Source: Rhodococcus sp. 06-235-1A
Lineage (GTDB): Bacteria; Actinomycetota; Actinomycetes; Mycobacteriales; Mycobacteriaceae
DNA: 64,000 nucleotides
Direction of reading: 5' to 3'
Assembly: GCF_002258785.1 (NCBI RefSeq)
Contig: NZ_NOYI01000036.1
Location: 120,545 to 184,544, forward strand
Shown here: positions 45,684 to 55,045 of the stretch, piece after piece
Layout of the letters: the number at the start of each line of letters is the position of its first letter
Position numbering within the stretch: position 1 is the first letter of the stretch
The notes under the pieces: model-generated
Database searches by the model: none
What the model was told of the DNA's origin: nothing
Seen by the model: only the letters and a program-made list of their open reading frames with translations
Translations under genes and position numbers: made by a program

Positions 45684-46694
45684 TCAGTTGCCGATGTTGG
45701 CGCTGAGGTCCGGAGCCATGACGCGAATCTGCTCGCCCCAGTAGCCCCACTGGTGGGTACCGACGGCGGGGAACGCGTAGGTGACGTTGTTGGCACCGAT
45801 ACTCGCCATGCGGATCTGGAAGGCACGACTGTTCGCCAACGCGATCGCTTCGAGGCCCATGCCGTTGGCGGTGTTGTAGTAGTCGATGAAGCTCTGCGGG
45901 CGATCGAGTCCGCCGGGCAGACCACTACCTGCGAAGACCCACACTCGCGTTCCGTTGTCGCGCAGTCGAGGCGCGAAGACGAACGGATCGTTGCGCAGCC
46001 ATGCCGGATCCCATGGGGGTCCCCACATGGCGTCGATGTTGTAGCGACCGGAGTCGAGCAGCGCCAGACGCATCGCCTCGCGCATACCGGGAGCCGAGAT
46101 GTTCAGGTACCCGGACAGCGAGCCCGCGTAGCTGAACTGGTCCGGGTGGTAGGCAGCGAGCGTCAGAGCGGCCGAGCCACCCATCGAGATACCGATGACA
46201 CCGTTGCGGTTGGGGTTGAAGCCCCAGTTGGCGCGCAGGTTCTCGCGCAGGTTCTGCGTCAGGAAGGTTTCCCACTTGTAGGTGGTCTTCTGCCCGTTGA
46301 AGTTCGAGGGTGCGTACCAGTCGGAGTAGAAGCTCGACTGTCCGCCGACCGGCTCGACGACGTTGATGTTCCAGGAGGCCAACACGGCACCGGCGTCGGT
46401 CTCGTGCTCCCAGCCGGAAATGTCGGTGGTGGCCCGCAACCCGTCGAGGAGGTAGACGACGCGGTTGGTGTTACCGTCCGCAGCGCGCCAGACACGGCTC
46501 TTGATCGGGCCCATGCTCGAGTCGGTCCAGACGTCGATGGCGTTGCCGTCGAAGGCCGCGTTGGCAGTTGCGCCACCGCCCGCTACAGCCAATCCCAGTG
46601 GCAGGACCACCGCCATCAGCATGGACGTTGCGGCGCGGCGTCCCCATGACCCCGCTCGCTTGTCCTCTGACCGGCTCTTCCATCTACCCAGCAT
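45684..46694 (-). CDS. Mycolyltransferase, antigen 85 family
   Basis: 336 residues. Signal peptide (about 1-47, ending ATANAA), then the Ag85 fold: YLLDGLRAT, VGGQSSFYSDW, KWETFLTQNLR, nucleophile GISMGG (Ser170), FVFAPRLRD and the His loop GTHQWGYW. It occupies the position of fbpA (Rv3804c), next to aftB, and is probably the main housekeeping mycolyltransferase. A GAGAGG site precedes the ATG. About 220 bases separate it from the aftB stop, enough for its own promoter. An exact match to FbpA, FbpB or FbpC cannot be assigned. Confidence 0.93.
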   Translation of the reverse strand: MLGRWKSRSEDKRAGSWGRRAATSMLMAVVLPLGLAVAGGGATANAAFDGNAIDVWTDSSMGPIKSRVWRAADGNTNRVVYLLDGLRATTDISGWEHETDAGAVLASWNINVVEPVGGQSSFYSDWYAPSNFNGQKTTYKWETFLTQNLRENLRANWGFNPNRNGVIGISMGGSAALTLAAYHPDQFSYAGSLSGYLNISAPGMREAMRLALLDSGRYNIDAMWGPPWDPAWLRNDPFVFAPRLRDNGTRVWVFAGSGLPGGLDRPQSFIDYYNTANGMGLEAIALANSRAFQIRMASIGANNVTYAFPAVGTHQWGYWGEQIRVMAPDLSANIGN

Positions 46695-46913
46695 GCACTC
46701 GACCTCTCAGCTGCTTCGTCATCACATCGGTTACGCAATCGACGATCGATCTCGCAAGTTCATCATGTCTGTCGCCCGACCGCACAGGCCGGGCGCATAC
46801 ACATCCTCCGCACATATCGCGCGAAGTACGACCCCCGTTACATGATCGAGATAGCTCATCTTGGCGTCGAGACCATTTCGGCGCAACCCGGTGACTCTTT
46901 CGTGTTCCGACGT

Positions 46914-48779
46914 CTAATTATGGGCTTTCAATATCGGAGCCGGAAGATCACATCGCTGTATTTCGTACGTCGGCACTCGGTCGAATCGATATCCGGCGTA
47001 GAAGAACGAGCGTTTGAGATTCCGGACGAACAATTGTTTCGTCAACGGTGCTCGATACGACGCCAGCAATTCCTCGGTATCGGGGCAGGTCAGCGCCACC
47101 TGAGCTTCGGTGACCCAGTCCTCGTCCATGTACCAGGGGAGGTACGGGTGGATCGCGACGAGTCCGAGGTCGGCCACCACCCAATCCGGATACAGGTTCT
47201 TGTCGTGCCCGATCCGGCCGTTCTCGAGCCGCTCGGTGTGCGACGCCAACGGGTACGCCAGTCCCATTTGGTCGATGACCCGCACGTCGAGGCCGACGTT
47301 CATGCTGGTCATTCCGAGGTTGAGGAAGTACACGGTGTGACCGAACCCACCCTCGGGGATGGGTAGCGGTGGTGGAACGACGTCCCAGTAGGTGAACTGC
47401 GCCGACGGCAGCAGCAGGCCGCCGTCGGGGGTGTCCTCGATCGCCTCGACCATCGCGCGCATCCGCGGATAGTCGAGATAGTCCGACGCCAGAATCGGAT
47501 GGGCGTGCCCGGTGTTGAGTGAATAGAAGGCTCGCTCGTCGACGATGCCGTTCCGGCCGACGATGGTGCCCTGCGGCATCCCCGTCGTATTCGCAGCCAC
47601 GACGGCCCACACCACGATGCCACCCCAGACGAGAACATCGGTGACGAATATCGCGGTCGCCCGGTCTGCAGACCAGCGTTTCGGTAGGGCGACAGGCAGC
47701 ACCGAAATCGGCAACAACAGCGTGAACAACGCGGGCAACAACGTTCTTCCGTGCATGAAATCGCCGCCGACGCGAATGGCGTAGACGGCCAGCACGAATC
47801 CACTGACCAATGCGAACGCGACGACGGCAGTGGGCGTCCGCAGTGCTGCGAGCCAGCCGCCGAGCGACCGTGGCACGGACGCCCGGATCCGCGACATGGA
47901 CAGAACTGCTCCGACGACGAGAAGCACCAGCGGCAACCACAGCAGGTAGGGCCCCACCAGGTTGGACAGGTACGCGAACCCCTGGGACCACTTGGCTCCG
48001 CCTGCATCCTTCGATACCGCGGTGTTGGGGTACGGCAGCCCGTAGTACCCCATACGCCAGACCTGATAGAGGACCGGAACTGCGCCGGCGACAGCGAACA
48101 CGCGCACCCTGGACAGCCAGCTCTGCGGAGCCAGGAAGATCATCGCCAGCGCAAAGACGGCCACGATGGACAGTTCCGGGCGTACCAGCGGGCCGAGACC
48201 GGCGAAGAAAGCCAGCAAGAGCAGTTCGACGCCACCACTACGGCGTTGGCCCCAGCGCACCATCAGCAACCACAGCGTCGCCAACCAGAAGATGACCAGG
48301 CAGGTCTCGAGCCCGGACGTCGCGAAGTCGCGGGCAGGGGGAACGGCGATGTAGACCAGAACGCCGGCGGGGAGGAACAGGGTCCGCGATGCAGTGCGAC
48401 CGCGCAGGGAGAACGTACCGATCATCGCGATGACGACGGCAGCGGTGGACAGTACGAGCGCGATCGTCAGGACGACGTACTCCAACCGTCCCTCGCTCAA
48501 CCAACTGCCCGCGTACACGAGGTAGGTCCAGATGGTGCTGGTGTTGGTCTCGACTCGCTCGCCTGCATTGAACACCGGGCCGTTGCCGGCCAACAGGTTG
48601 CGAACGGTACGCAGCACGATCAAACCGTCGTCGGCGATCCAGCGACGCTCCCACGCACCCCAGAGGAACAGAGCTCCGGTGACCACGGCCCCGACCCAGA
48701 AGACGGGCCTGGTGATCGATATGCGGGCGGAGTTCTCTTCCTCCGTGTCTCGCTGGTCAGGCGAGGTAGACAGCGACAC
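46914..48779 (-). CDS. aftB: Terminal beta-(1->2)-arabinofuranosyltransferase
   Basis: 621 residues from GTG 48779; a GGAG site inside the ubiA tail supports it over the TTG one codon earlier. It is a GT-C (GT89) membrane protein with an early acidic loop RRWIADDGLIVLRTVRN and GPVFNAGERVETNTSTIW, diagnostic of AftB. About ten helices follow, then a soluble C-terminal domain (PDWVVADLGLVAIHPYLPWY). It caps arabinan with terminal beta-arabinofuranose before mycolylation. It overlaps the end of ubiA by 23 bases, the Rv3805c-Rv3806c arrangement. Confidence 0.93.
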   Translation of the reverse strand: MSLSTSPDQRDTEEENSARISITRPVFWVGAVVTGALFLWGAWERRWIADDGLIVLRTVRNLLAGNGPVFNAGERVETNTSTIWTYLVYAGSWLSEGRLEYVVLTIALVLSTAAVVIAMIGTFSLRGRTASRTLFLPAGVLVYIAVPPARDFATSGLETCLVIFWLATLWLLMVRWGQRRSGGVELLLLAFFAGLGPLVRPELSIVAVFALAMIFLAPQSWLSRVRVFAVAGAVPVLYQVWRMGYYGLPYPNTAVSKDAGGAKWSQGFAYLSNLVGPYLLWLPLVLLVVGAVLSMSRIRASVPRSLGGWLAALRTPTAVVAFALVSGFVLAVYAIRVGGDFMHGRTLLPALFTLLLPISVLPVALPKRWSADRATAIFVTDVLVWGGIVVWAVVAANTTGMPQGTIVGRNGIVDERAFYSLNTGHAHPILASDYLDYPRMRAMVEAIEDTPDGGLLLPSAQFTYWDVVPPPLPIPEGGFGHTVYFLNLGMTSMNVGLDVRVIDQMGLAYPLASHTERLENGRIGHDKNLYPDWVVADLGLVAIHPYLPWYMDEDWVTEAQVALTCPDTEELLASYRAPLTKQLFVRNLKRSFFYAGYRFDRVPTYEIQRCDLPAPILKAHN

Positions 48780-49662
48780 CAACCACTCCGATCCACGCTA
48801 TGGCGAGTAGCTGCAGAACCCTGTCTCCCAACGCGATCTCTTCGGGTTCGCCTGCCTCGCCGCCATCGACATCCACTGCGTATCGCAGGATTGCGATGGT
48901 AAACGGAATCATCGAGATCGCGAACCAGTTGGAGTCCGTTTCGGCGTCCTGTTGGAACGCCCAGAGGCCGTAACAGATGACGACGGCCGTCGCCGACAGC
49001 GTCCAGACGAAACGGAGGTAGGTGGTGGTGTAGTTCTCGAGGGACTTGCGGATCTTGGCACCGGTGCGTTCGGCGAGCTGCAGTTCCGCGTAGCGCTTAC
49101 CGGCCGCCATGAACAGCGATCCGAACGCCATGATGAGTAGGAACCATTGCGAGAGCGGAATCGATGCGGCCACCCCACCGGCGATGGCACGCAGCAGGAA
49201 ACCCGACGACACGATGCAGATGTCCAGCACGGCCTGATGCTTGAGGCCGAAGCAGTACGCGAGCTGAATCGCGATGTAGACGCCGATGACCAGCGCCAGC
49301 TTCCAGTTCGCCAGGAACGACAGGCCGATGGCGAGCCCGAGGGACACCACCGCCATCGCGTAGGCGATCTTGACGGGCAGGACTCCGGCGGCGATGGGGC
49401 GGAACCGCTTGGTGGGGTGTGCGCGGTCGGCTTCTACATCCATCGCGTCGTTGACGAGGTAGACACCGGACGCGGCGAAGCAGAACACGACGAACGCGAG
49501 CCCGACGGACAGGAGCACGTCGGGATCGGTGACCGAGCCCGCGGCCAACGGCGCGGCAAGCACCAGAACGTTCTTGACCCACTGACGCGGACGAAGCGCC
49601 TTGACGATGCCGTCCGCCAGGTTCTTCGGCGGTGCGCCTACGGGTGCGGCATCCTCGCTCAT
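48757..49662 (-). CDS. ubiA: Decaprenyl-phosphate phosphoribosyltransferase (DPPR synthase)
   Basis: 301 residues (302 in Rv3806c) from the ATG preceded by GGAG; a longer frame reading into the PAP2 gene is rejected. It is a UbiA-type prenyltransferase with nine helices. The first Asp-rich motif is NDAMDVEADRAHPTKRFRP, with LRPRQWVKN before it and YAELQLAERTGAKIRKSLENY as the second conserved loop. It transfers phosphoribose from PRPP to decaprenyl phosphate, the entry to decaprenyl-phosphoryl-arabinose. Its ATG overlaps the PAP2 stop (ATGA). Confidence 0.95.
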   Translation of the reverse strand: MSEDAAPVGAPPKNLADGIVKALRPRQWVKNVLVLAAPLAAGSVTDPDVLLSVGLAFVVFCFAASGVYLVNDAMDVEADRAHPTKRFRPIAAGVLPVKIAYAMAVVSLGLAIGLSFLANWKLALVIGVYIAIQLAYCFGLKHQAVLDICIVSSGFLLRAIAGGVAASIPLSQWFLLIMAFGSLFMAAGKRYAELQLAERTGAKIRKSLENYTTTYLRFVWTLSATAVVICYGLWAFQQDAETDSNWFAISMIPFTIAILRYAVDVDGGEAGEPEEIALGDRVLQLLAIAWIGVVGVAVYLA

Positions 49663-50195
49663 TTGTCTCCTTCGAACTTCACGACGGCTGCAGCCGTCAA
49701 CGCGCCGAGTGCCGATCCGGCCAGCACGTCGGTGGGGTAGTGGACTCCGAGCACCAAACGCGAGAGCAGCATGGGTGGGACGAGGACCGCCGGTAACGGT
49801 AGCCCGGTCACCCGGCCGAGGAGAACCGCGGCGGCTGTGGTGGATGTCGCATGCGAGGACGGGAAGCTCAGTTTGCTGGGCGTCGAAACGTTGATGCGCA
49901 CGGCCGGGTCGTGTGGACGCGGCCTCCGCACGATGCGCTTGATGACGATCGACGCGGCATGTGAGCCGACGGCTCCGACGCCCACCGACGCCCACTGACG
50001 TCGACGCGGCGCGTCCAGTGCCGCACCGATGCCCGCGATCGCCACCCAGCCGAGCGCGTGTTCGCCGAAGTGCGACATGCCACGCGCGACGGCGATGGCT
50101 CCGGGGGCACTGCCCACGGTGCTCTGCACCTTCTCGAGGATCCGAACCTCGGTCGGCGCCTCGGACTGGCCTTTACGCCTGGTAACGAAAGACAC
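49659..50195 (-). CDS. PAP2-family phosphatase (Rv3807c-like)
   Basis: 178 residues; the GTG start lies 22 bases inside the end of glfT2. The PAP2 signature is complete: KRIVRRPRP (motif 1), FPSSHATSTTAAA (motif 2) and SRLVLGVHYPTDVLAG (motif 3). Several helices place it in the membrane. The M. tuberculosis homologue has been proposed to dephosphorylate decaprenyl-phosphoryl-5-phosphoribose before DprE1, which fits its position between ubiA and glfT2. Confidence 0.9.
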   Translation of the reverse strand: MSFVTRRKGQSEAPTEVRILEKVQSTVGSAPGAIAVARGMSHFGEHALGWVAIAGIGAALDAPRRRQWASVGVGAVGSHAASIVIKRIVRRPRPHDPAVRINVSTPSKLSFPSSHATSTTAAAVLLGRVTGLPLPAVLVPPMLLSRLVLGVHYPTDVLAGSALGALTAAAVVKFEGDK

Positions 50196-52080
50196 GTTCC
50201 CACGTTTCCTTACTGGTCAGGTGCGGCACGGCATCGCGGTACCGAGCTTTGAGTGCGGGGAATTCGGCTGCCAGCTGCTTGCGCAACGACAGTGCTTCCT
50301 TGAGCAACGCCGCGGCCTGCGCGCGGTCGCGCTTGCGGTAGACGACGCCTCGGCCGTCCGCGGTGGTGACGGTGACGCCGTCCACCTGGGAGAGCAGGAA
50401 CCAGCGCGCATCGAGGGTCGGCACGTTGAGCTGTGGACGCTCGTGGTGCTGCTCGTGCGCGGGCTTGACGTTGTGCAACAAACCCTTTGCCAGTCGACGG
50501 ACCTTGGAGATCGGGTTGGTCGGGTTGCCGACAGCTCCCACTTCCTCGCCGGATGCGAGCGGTAGCTCGGTCGAACTGCCGACCACGACGGCGTCGGGAA
50601 ATTCCTTGCGTAGCGCGTGCACGGTCGGCAGTGCGGTGGGCAGGATCTCGAGGATGTGCTCGGGACCGGCGAGGAAATCGCGGATGGCGAGGTTCTGGAT
50701 CGCAACGGTCGAGTATTCGAGGCACAGCAGATGCTTGACCGTGGCCTTGATCGTGTCGAGCACCAGGCCCTTGCCGTCGCCCGGCATGTGCAGCGATGCG
50801 ACCACGAGGCGGTTGCGCAGATGGAAGTACGCCTGCCAGTCGATGGCGTCGTCCTTGTCGCTCCACGCCATGTGCCAGATGGCCGCACCCGGCAGTGTGA
50901 CCGTCGGGTAGCCGGCATCGCGTGCACGCAGGCCGTATTCGGCATCGTCCCACTTGATGAAAAGGGGCAGCGGTTGCCCGAGTTCCTCGGCGACGACGCG
51001 CGGAATCATGCACATCCACCAGCCGTTGTAGTCGACGTCGATTCGCCGGTGCAGCAGCTTGCTGGTGCGCAGCGGATCCTCGGAGAAGTCGTGGTCGTAT
51101 TCCACGTTCTGCGCGCCGGTCCACATGAAGTTGCTGCGATCGATCACTTCACCCATGACGTGCAGGTGGCTGCGCGCCTGCAGGTTGAGCATCTGGCCAC
51201 CGACGAGCGTGGGGACCTTGGCGAATCGCGACATGGCCAGCGCGCGCAGGATCGAGTCGGGCTCGATCTCGATGTCGTCGTCCATGAACAGGATGTGCTG
51301 GCAGGCAGTGTTGTTCAGCGCCTCGTACATGATGCGGCTGTATCCGCCGGACCCACCGAGGTTGGCTTGGTCGTGGATGGCGAGGCGGCCACCGAGAGCC
51401 GCTGCGGCCTCGTCGAATCCGGGCTCGTCCTTGGCCTTGCGGGTGCCCTGGTCCGGCATGATGACGGCCTGGATCACGTCGAGCACGAGCGGGTCCGAGC
51501 CAAGGGCGACAAGGGCTTTGACGGCGTCGGTCGGACGGTTGAATGTGGGGATGCCGACGGCGACGGTCGCCTCACCGGGAGCCTCGATCGGCGCGTACCA
51601 GCCCGCGCTCTCGAGAACCACCTCGGAATCGGAGGTGATGTCGAACCAGATCCAGCCGCCGTCCTCGAACGGACCGAGGTCGATCAGAAACTCCTGCGCC
51701 GCATCGCCGTCGACGGCTTCGCGGCCCTCGACGTGGATGCGCGACGCGTCGGCCTTGGACCGGTAGACGTCGATTCGGCAGTGGCCGGAGACCTCGACGC
51801 GCAGCACCACGGACTTCAGGATGCTGTAGCGCCGCCAGTAGCTGGCCGGGAACGCATTGAAGTAGGTACAGAACGACACCTCGGACTCGGAGCCGATCGT
51901 GACCGAGGTCCGCGAGAGCGAGTGCGCGCGTTTGGCATTGGTGAGCGCTTCTTCGAGGTACAGCGTGCGCACGTCGAGCGGCTCGCCCGAGCGGGGCAGC
52001 AGTACTCGTTGCAGCAGTGATCTGCCGAGCACCGGGGCCACGTCGGCCACACCGTCGGCAAGGAGGTGCTTGGCGCTCAC
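50173..52080 (-). CDS. glfT2: Bifunctional UDP-galactofuranosyltransferase
   Basis: 635 residues (637 in M. tuberculosis) from the GTG that overlaps the glf stop (GTGA); the longer reading is a shadow of glf. An N-terminal beta-sandwich domain (about 1-165) is followed by a GT-A domain with GIPTFNRPTDAV, the metal motif FMDDDIE (Asp267-269), KWDDAEYGLRARD and the catalytic-base loop IWHMAWSDKDD (His403). The C-terminal helical region mediates assembly. It polymerises about thirty alternating beta-1,5 and beta-1,6 galactofuranose residues on the lipid-linked linker at the inner face of the membrane. Confidence 0.96.
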   Translation of the reverse strand: MSAKHLLADGVADVAPVLGRSLLQRVLLPRSGEPLDVRTLYLEEALTNAKRAHSLSRTSVTIGSESEVSFCTYFNAFPASYWRRYSILKSVVLRVEVSGHCRIDVYRSKADASRIHVEGREAVDGDAAQEFLIDLGPFEDGGWIWFDITSDSEVVLESAGWYAPIEAPGEATVAVGIPTFNRPTDAVKALVALGSDPLVLDVIQAVIMPDQGTRKAKDEPGFDEAAAALGGRLAIHDQANLGGSGGYSRIMYEALNNTACQHILFMDDDIEIEPDSILRALAMSRFAKVPTLVGGQMLNLQARSHLHVMGEVIDRSNFMWTGAQNVEYDHDFSEDPLRTSKLLHRRIDVDYNGWWMCMIPRVVAEELGQPLPLFIKWDDAEYGLRARDAGYPTVTLPGAAIWHMAWSDKDDAIDWQAYFHLRNRLVVASLHMPGDGKGLVLDTIKATVKHLLCLEYSTVAIQNLAIRDFLAGPEHILEILPTALPTVHALRKEFPDAVVVGSSTELPLASGEEVGAVGNPTNPISKVRRLAKGLLHNVKPAHEQHHERPQLNVPTLDARWFLLSQVDGVTVTTADGRGVVYRKRDRAQAAALLKEALSLRKQLAAEFPALKARYRDAVPHLTSKETWERVFRYQA

Positions 52081-53312
52081 TTGTCGCCCGCCAGGGGTGC
52101 GCCGGTCTCGAAGTGCGGGGCCAGCGTGTTGTCGTACATGTTCAGTGCGCTGGCGATGGCCATGTGCATGTCCAGGTACTGGTACGTCCCGAGGCGTCCA
52201 CCGAAAAGCACTCCGCTGGAAGCAGCTTCGGCCTTGGCGCGGGCCCGGTAGGACTCGAGCTTGCTCCGGTCGTCGGGAGTGTTGATCGGGTAGTACGGCT
52301 CGTCGCCGCTCTTCGCGAAGCGGGAGAACTCGCGCATGATGACCGTCTTGTCGGTCGGGTACTCGCGCTCGGGGTGGAAGTGCCGGAACTCGTGGATACG
52401 AATGAACGGCACGTCGCCGTCGTTGTAGTTCATCACCGGTGTGCCCTGGAAGTCGCCGGTCGGCAGCACCTCGGTCTCGAAGTCGATTGTGCGCCAACCC
52501 AATTCGCCCTCAGAGTAGTCGAAGTAGCGATCCAGCGGGCCGGTGTACACGATCGGGGCGTTCGGGCTCTCGGCCACGATCTGCTCCCGCACGTCGAACC
52601 AGTCCGTGTTCAGCCGGACCTCGATCTTCTCGTCGGCGGCCATCTTCTCCAGCCACGCGGTGTAGCCGTCGACCGGCAGTCCCTCGTAGGTGTCGTTGAA
52701 GTAGCGGTTGTCGAACGTGTACCGCACCGGCAATCGGGTGATGTTGCCCGCGGGCAGATTCTTCGGATCGGTCTGCCACTGCTTGGCGGTGTAGTCCTTG
52801 ATGAACGCCTCGTACAGCGGACGCCCGATCAGAGAGATCGCCTTCTCCTCGAAGTTCTGCGCGTCCTTGGAGTCGAACTCGTTGGACTGCTCTTCGATGA
52901 GAGCCCGCGCCTCGGCCGGCGAGAAGTACTTGCCGAAGAACTGCGAGATGAGGCCGAGGCCCATCGGGAACTGATACGACTGGCCCTTGTGCAGAGCGAA
53001 GACACGGTGCTGGTAGCTCGTGAAGTCGGTGAACTGGTTGACGTAATCCCAGACCCGCTTGTTCGAGGTGTGGAACAGATGCGCGCCGTACTTGTGGATC
53101 TCGATACCCGTCTCGGGCTCGGCCTCGGAGTACGCGTTGCCACCCAGGTGATGCCGACGATCGAGCACGAGAACACGCTTGCCCAGCTGGGACGCCGCCC
53201 GTTCGGCCACGGTCAGTCCGAAGAACCCGGATCCGACGACGATCAAGTCGTATCGGCCGGTCGCGGAGGCGTCGGAAGAGGTGGTCTCGGAGCTCACAGC
53301 AGTCACGGGCAA
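52077..53312 (-). CDS. glf: UDP-galactopyranose mutase
   Basis: 411 residues if the TTG at 53312 is used; GTG at 53306 or 53297 are equally possible and the N-terminal 20 residues are not conserved. Flavoprotein motifs: YDLIVVGSGFFGLTVAERAA, HHLGGNAYSE, GIEIHKYGAHLFHTSNKRVW and, near the end, LFGGRLGTYQYLDMHMAI with the active-site Arg/Tyr cluster. It interconverts UDP-galactopyranose and UDP-galactofuranose using reduced FAD. It supplies GlfT2 and is translationally coupled to it. First gene of the glf-glfT2-PAP2-ubiA-aftB operon. Confidence 0.96.
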   Translation of the reverse strand: MPVTAVSSETTSSDASATGRYDLIVVGSGFFGLTVAERAASQLGKRVLVLDRRHHLGGNAYSEAEPETGIEIHKYGAHLFHTSNKRVWDYVNQFTDFTSYQHRVFALHKGQSYQFPMGLGLISQFFGKYFSPAEARALIEEQSNEFDSKDAQNFEEKAISLIGRPLYEAFIKDYTAKQWQTDPKNLPAGNITRLPVRYTFDNRYFNDTYEGLPVDGYTAWLEKMAADEKIEVRLNTDWFDVREQIVAESPNAPIVYTGPLDRYFDYSEGELGWRTIDFETEVLPTGDFQGTPVMNYNDGDVPFIRIHEFRHFHPEREYPTDKTVIMREFSRFAKSGDEPYYPINTPDDRSKLESYRARAKAEAASSGVLFGGRLGTYQYLDMHMAIASALNMYDNTLAPHFETGAPLAGDK

Positions 53313-53373
53313 CCAGGGTATCCGACGATCGTGACCGCTCTACCCCACCAGGCGTCCGTCAGCGGGCCCGGTG

Positions 53374-54123
53374 TCATTCGGTCGGACGTCGGAGCAGGTA
53401 GGTGTCCATCACCCAGCCATGGGCCGCTTTGACCTCCTCACGGGCGCGGCGGATGTCGGCGAGCACCTCGTCGAGCGGCCCCGCCACCAGCTTCTCGTCC
53501 GCCGTGCCGAGGTTGGCACCCCAGTGGATGCCCCACCCCGCGCCGGTCAGCGCGCTGCACGACAGGTTGCCGTCGAGCATCACCACGAGGTTGTCCAGCC
53601 CGGCCGCGACGTCGCCCGCCAAGTTCCTGCCGGTGGTGATGACGATCGGTCCGCCGATGCGGTTGAGAACGAGCCGGTGACTCGCGGCCAGCATCGACAC
53701 GCTCGAGATGCCGGGTGTGACATCGAACTCGATGTCGCCGCGTATCGCTGCCAACCGCTCGACGACGCGGATCGTGCTGTCGTAGAGCGCGGGGTCTCCC
53801 CAGACCAGGAATCCGACGACGGTGCCCTCGGCGAGACCGTCGAGCACGTCGGCGTACGCGCGGGCGCGGGCGTCGTGCCAGTCGAGGACGGCGGTCTCGT
53901 ACTGCCGGGGTGCACGATCACGCGGGGGGTCGGGTACCTCGATCACCCGGTAACTGCCGCCGTGGTGACTCTCGAGGATCTCCTGCCTGGCAGCCCCCAG
54001 ATCGCCCACCGACGCACCCTTGTCGGCCACGACGAACACGTCCACGGCCCGGAGCTTCTCGATGGCCTGCACGGTCACCTGGTCCGGATGTCCGCCGCCG
54101 ATGCCGATCAGATGGATCTTCAC
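53374..54123 (-). CDS. cobF: Precorrin-6A synthase (deacetylating)
   Basis: 249 residues from the GTG that overlaps the cobM stop (GTGA); a longer frame extending to 54885 is a different-frame shadow of cobM. SAM-dependent tetrapyrrole methylase fold: KIHLIGIGGGHPDQVTVQAI at the N-terminus, VGFLVWGDPALYDSTIRV and DVTPGISSVSMLAA. The length and GxGGG start are those of CobF. In the aerobic cobalamin pathway it methylates C1 and removes acetate from precorrin-5. cobF is reported as lost in the M. tuberculosis complex, so its presence here is consistent with full aerobic B12 synthesis. Confidence 0.9.
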   Translation of the reverse strand: MKIHLIGIGGGHPDQVTVQAIEKLRAVDVFVVADKGASVGDLGAARQEILESHHGGSYRVIEVPDPPRDRAPRQYETAVLDWHDARARAYADVLDGLAEGTVVGFLVWGDPALYDSTIRVVERLAAIRGDIEFDVTPGISSVSMLAASHRLVLNRIGGPIVITTGRNLAGDVAAGLDNLVVMLDGNLSCSALTGAGWGIHWGANLGTADEKLVAGPLDEVLADIRRAREEVKAAHGWVMDTYLLRRPTE

Positions 54124-54863
54124 GAGCGGTCCCGGCACGCGTCGTACAGATGCGATTCGGCGACGACGCGTCGAGCCAGGGCGGGTCCCACCAGAATCAC
54201 CGCGGCCTGACGCAGACCCGCGGCCTCCACCTGATCTGCGATGTCTGCCAACGTGCCACGCAGGATCAGCTCGTCCGGCTTGCTGGCGTGAAAAACGACG
54301 GTGGCAGGGCACTCCGGACCGTAGAACTCGGCGAGTTCGTCGGCGATGATGCGGGTGCGGGTGATCGCCAGGTGCAGCGCCAGCGTCGAGCGGGTGGCGG
54401 CGAAGTTCTTCAGCTCCTCGGTGTCGGGCATCGCCGTCGAGCGGGCCTGCGCGCGGGTGAGCACCACCGACTGCGTCACCTCGGGGACCGTCAGCTCCAC
54501 GCCCAGCGAGGCGGCAGCGGCCGCGTAGGCCGGCACTCCGGGGGTGACATCCCAGGGCACGCCTGCGGAGTCGAGTCGGGCGGACTGTTCCGCCAGCGCG
54601 GAGTAGAGGGACGGATCGCCAGAACACAGGCGGGCGACGTCCTCCCCGCGCTCGTGGGCGGCGACGAGTTCGGCGGTGATGGCGTCGAGGTCGAGCTTCG
54701 CGGTGTCGACCAGGCGGGTACCGGCCGGGCAGTGTTCGAGGATCGCGTCGTCGATGTAGGTGCCTGCGTACACGCACACCGGGCTCGAGCGCAGGAACTC
54801 GACGGCTCGCAGCGTGAGCAGGTCTGCTGCACCTGGTCCGGCTCCGATGAAGTGCACAGTCAC
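54120..54863 (-). CDS. cobM: Precorrin-4 C11-methyltransferase
   Basis: 247 residues. SAM-dependent tetrapyrrole methylase: VHFIGAGPGAADLLTLRAVE, VARLCSGDPSLYSALAEQ, VTPGVPAYAAAAASLGVELT and the typical CobM VVLTRAQARSTAMP. It methylates precorrin-4 at C11 in aerobic cobalamin synthesis. It is coupled to cobF by a GTGA overlap. The pair sits between glf and the PGRP amidase, which are close neighbours (separated by erp) in M. tuberculosis; other cob genes are outside the window. Confidence 0.92.
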   Translation of the reverse strand: MTVHFIGAGPGAADLLTLRAVEFLRSSPVCVYAGTYIDDAILEHCPAGTRLVDTAKLDLDAITAELVAAHERGEDVARLCSGDPSLYSALAEQSARLDSAGVPWDVTPGVPAYAAAAASLGVELTVPEVTQSVVLTRAQARSTAMPDTEELKNFAATRSTLALHLAITRTRIIADELAEFYGPECPATVVFHASKPDELILRGTLADIADQVEAAGLRQAAVILVGPALARRVVAESHLYDACRDRS

Positions 54864-55045
54864 AGCTCGAAAGCGTAAAGGACATGTGCGACGCGCCGCG
54901 CCACCGGAACTTCCCGACGATGGCTAACTGTCAAGCTAAGGTTTAGCCTTGTGTCTTATGGGACTCATGTTGCTGATGTGACCGATGTTGTTTCAGCAAT
55001 CCGGATCCTACGACGCGTACCTACCAACAACCAGGGAGTACCGCC

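Noticed and set aside
53374..54885. A single 503-codon minus-strand frame covering both cob genes
   Set aside because: Its first half is out of frame with cobM and Arg-rich. Only the second half, from the GTG at 54123, is CobF. The pair is two genes with a GTGA overlap.
54933..54953. An IdeR/DtxR-like iron box (CTAAGGTTTAGCCTT) upstream of the amidase gene
   Set aside because: It differs from the consensus by a base insertion that breaks the half-site register, and the symmetry is poor. Not supported without a binding test.
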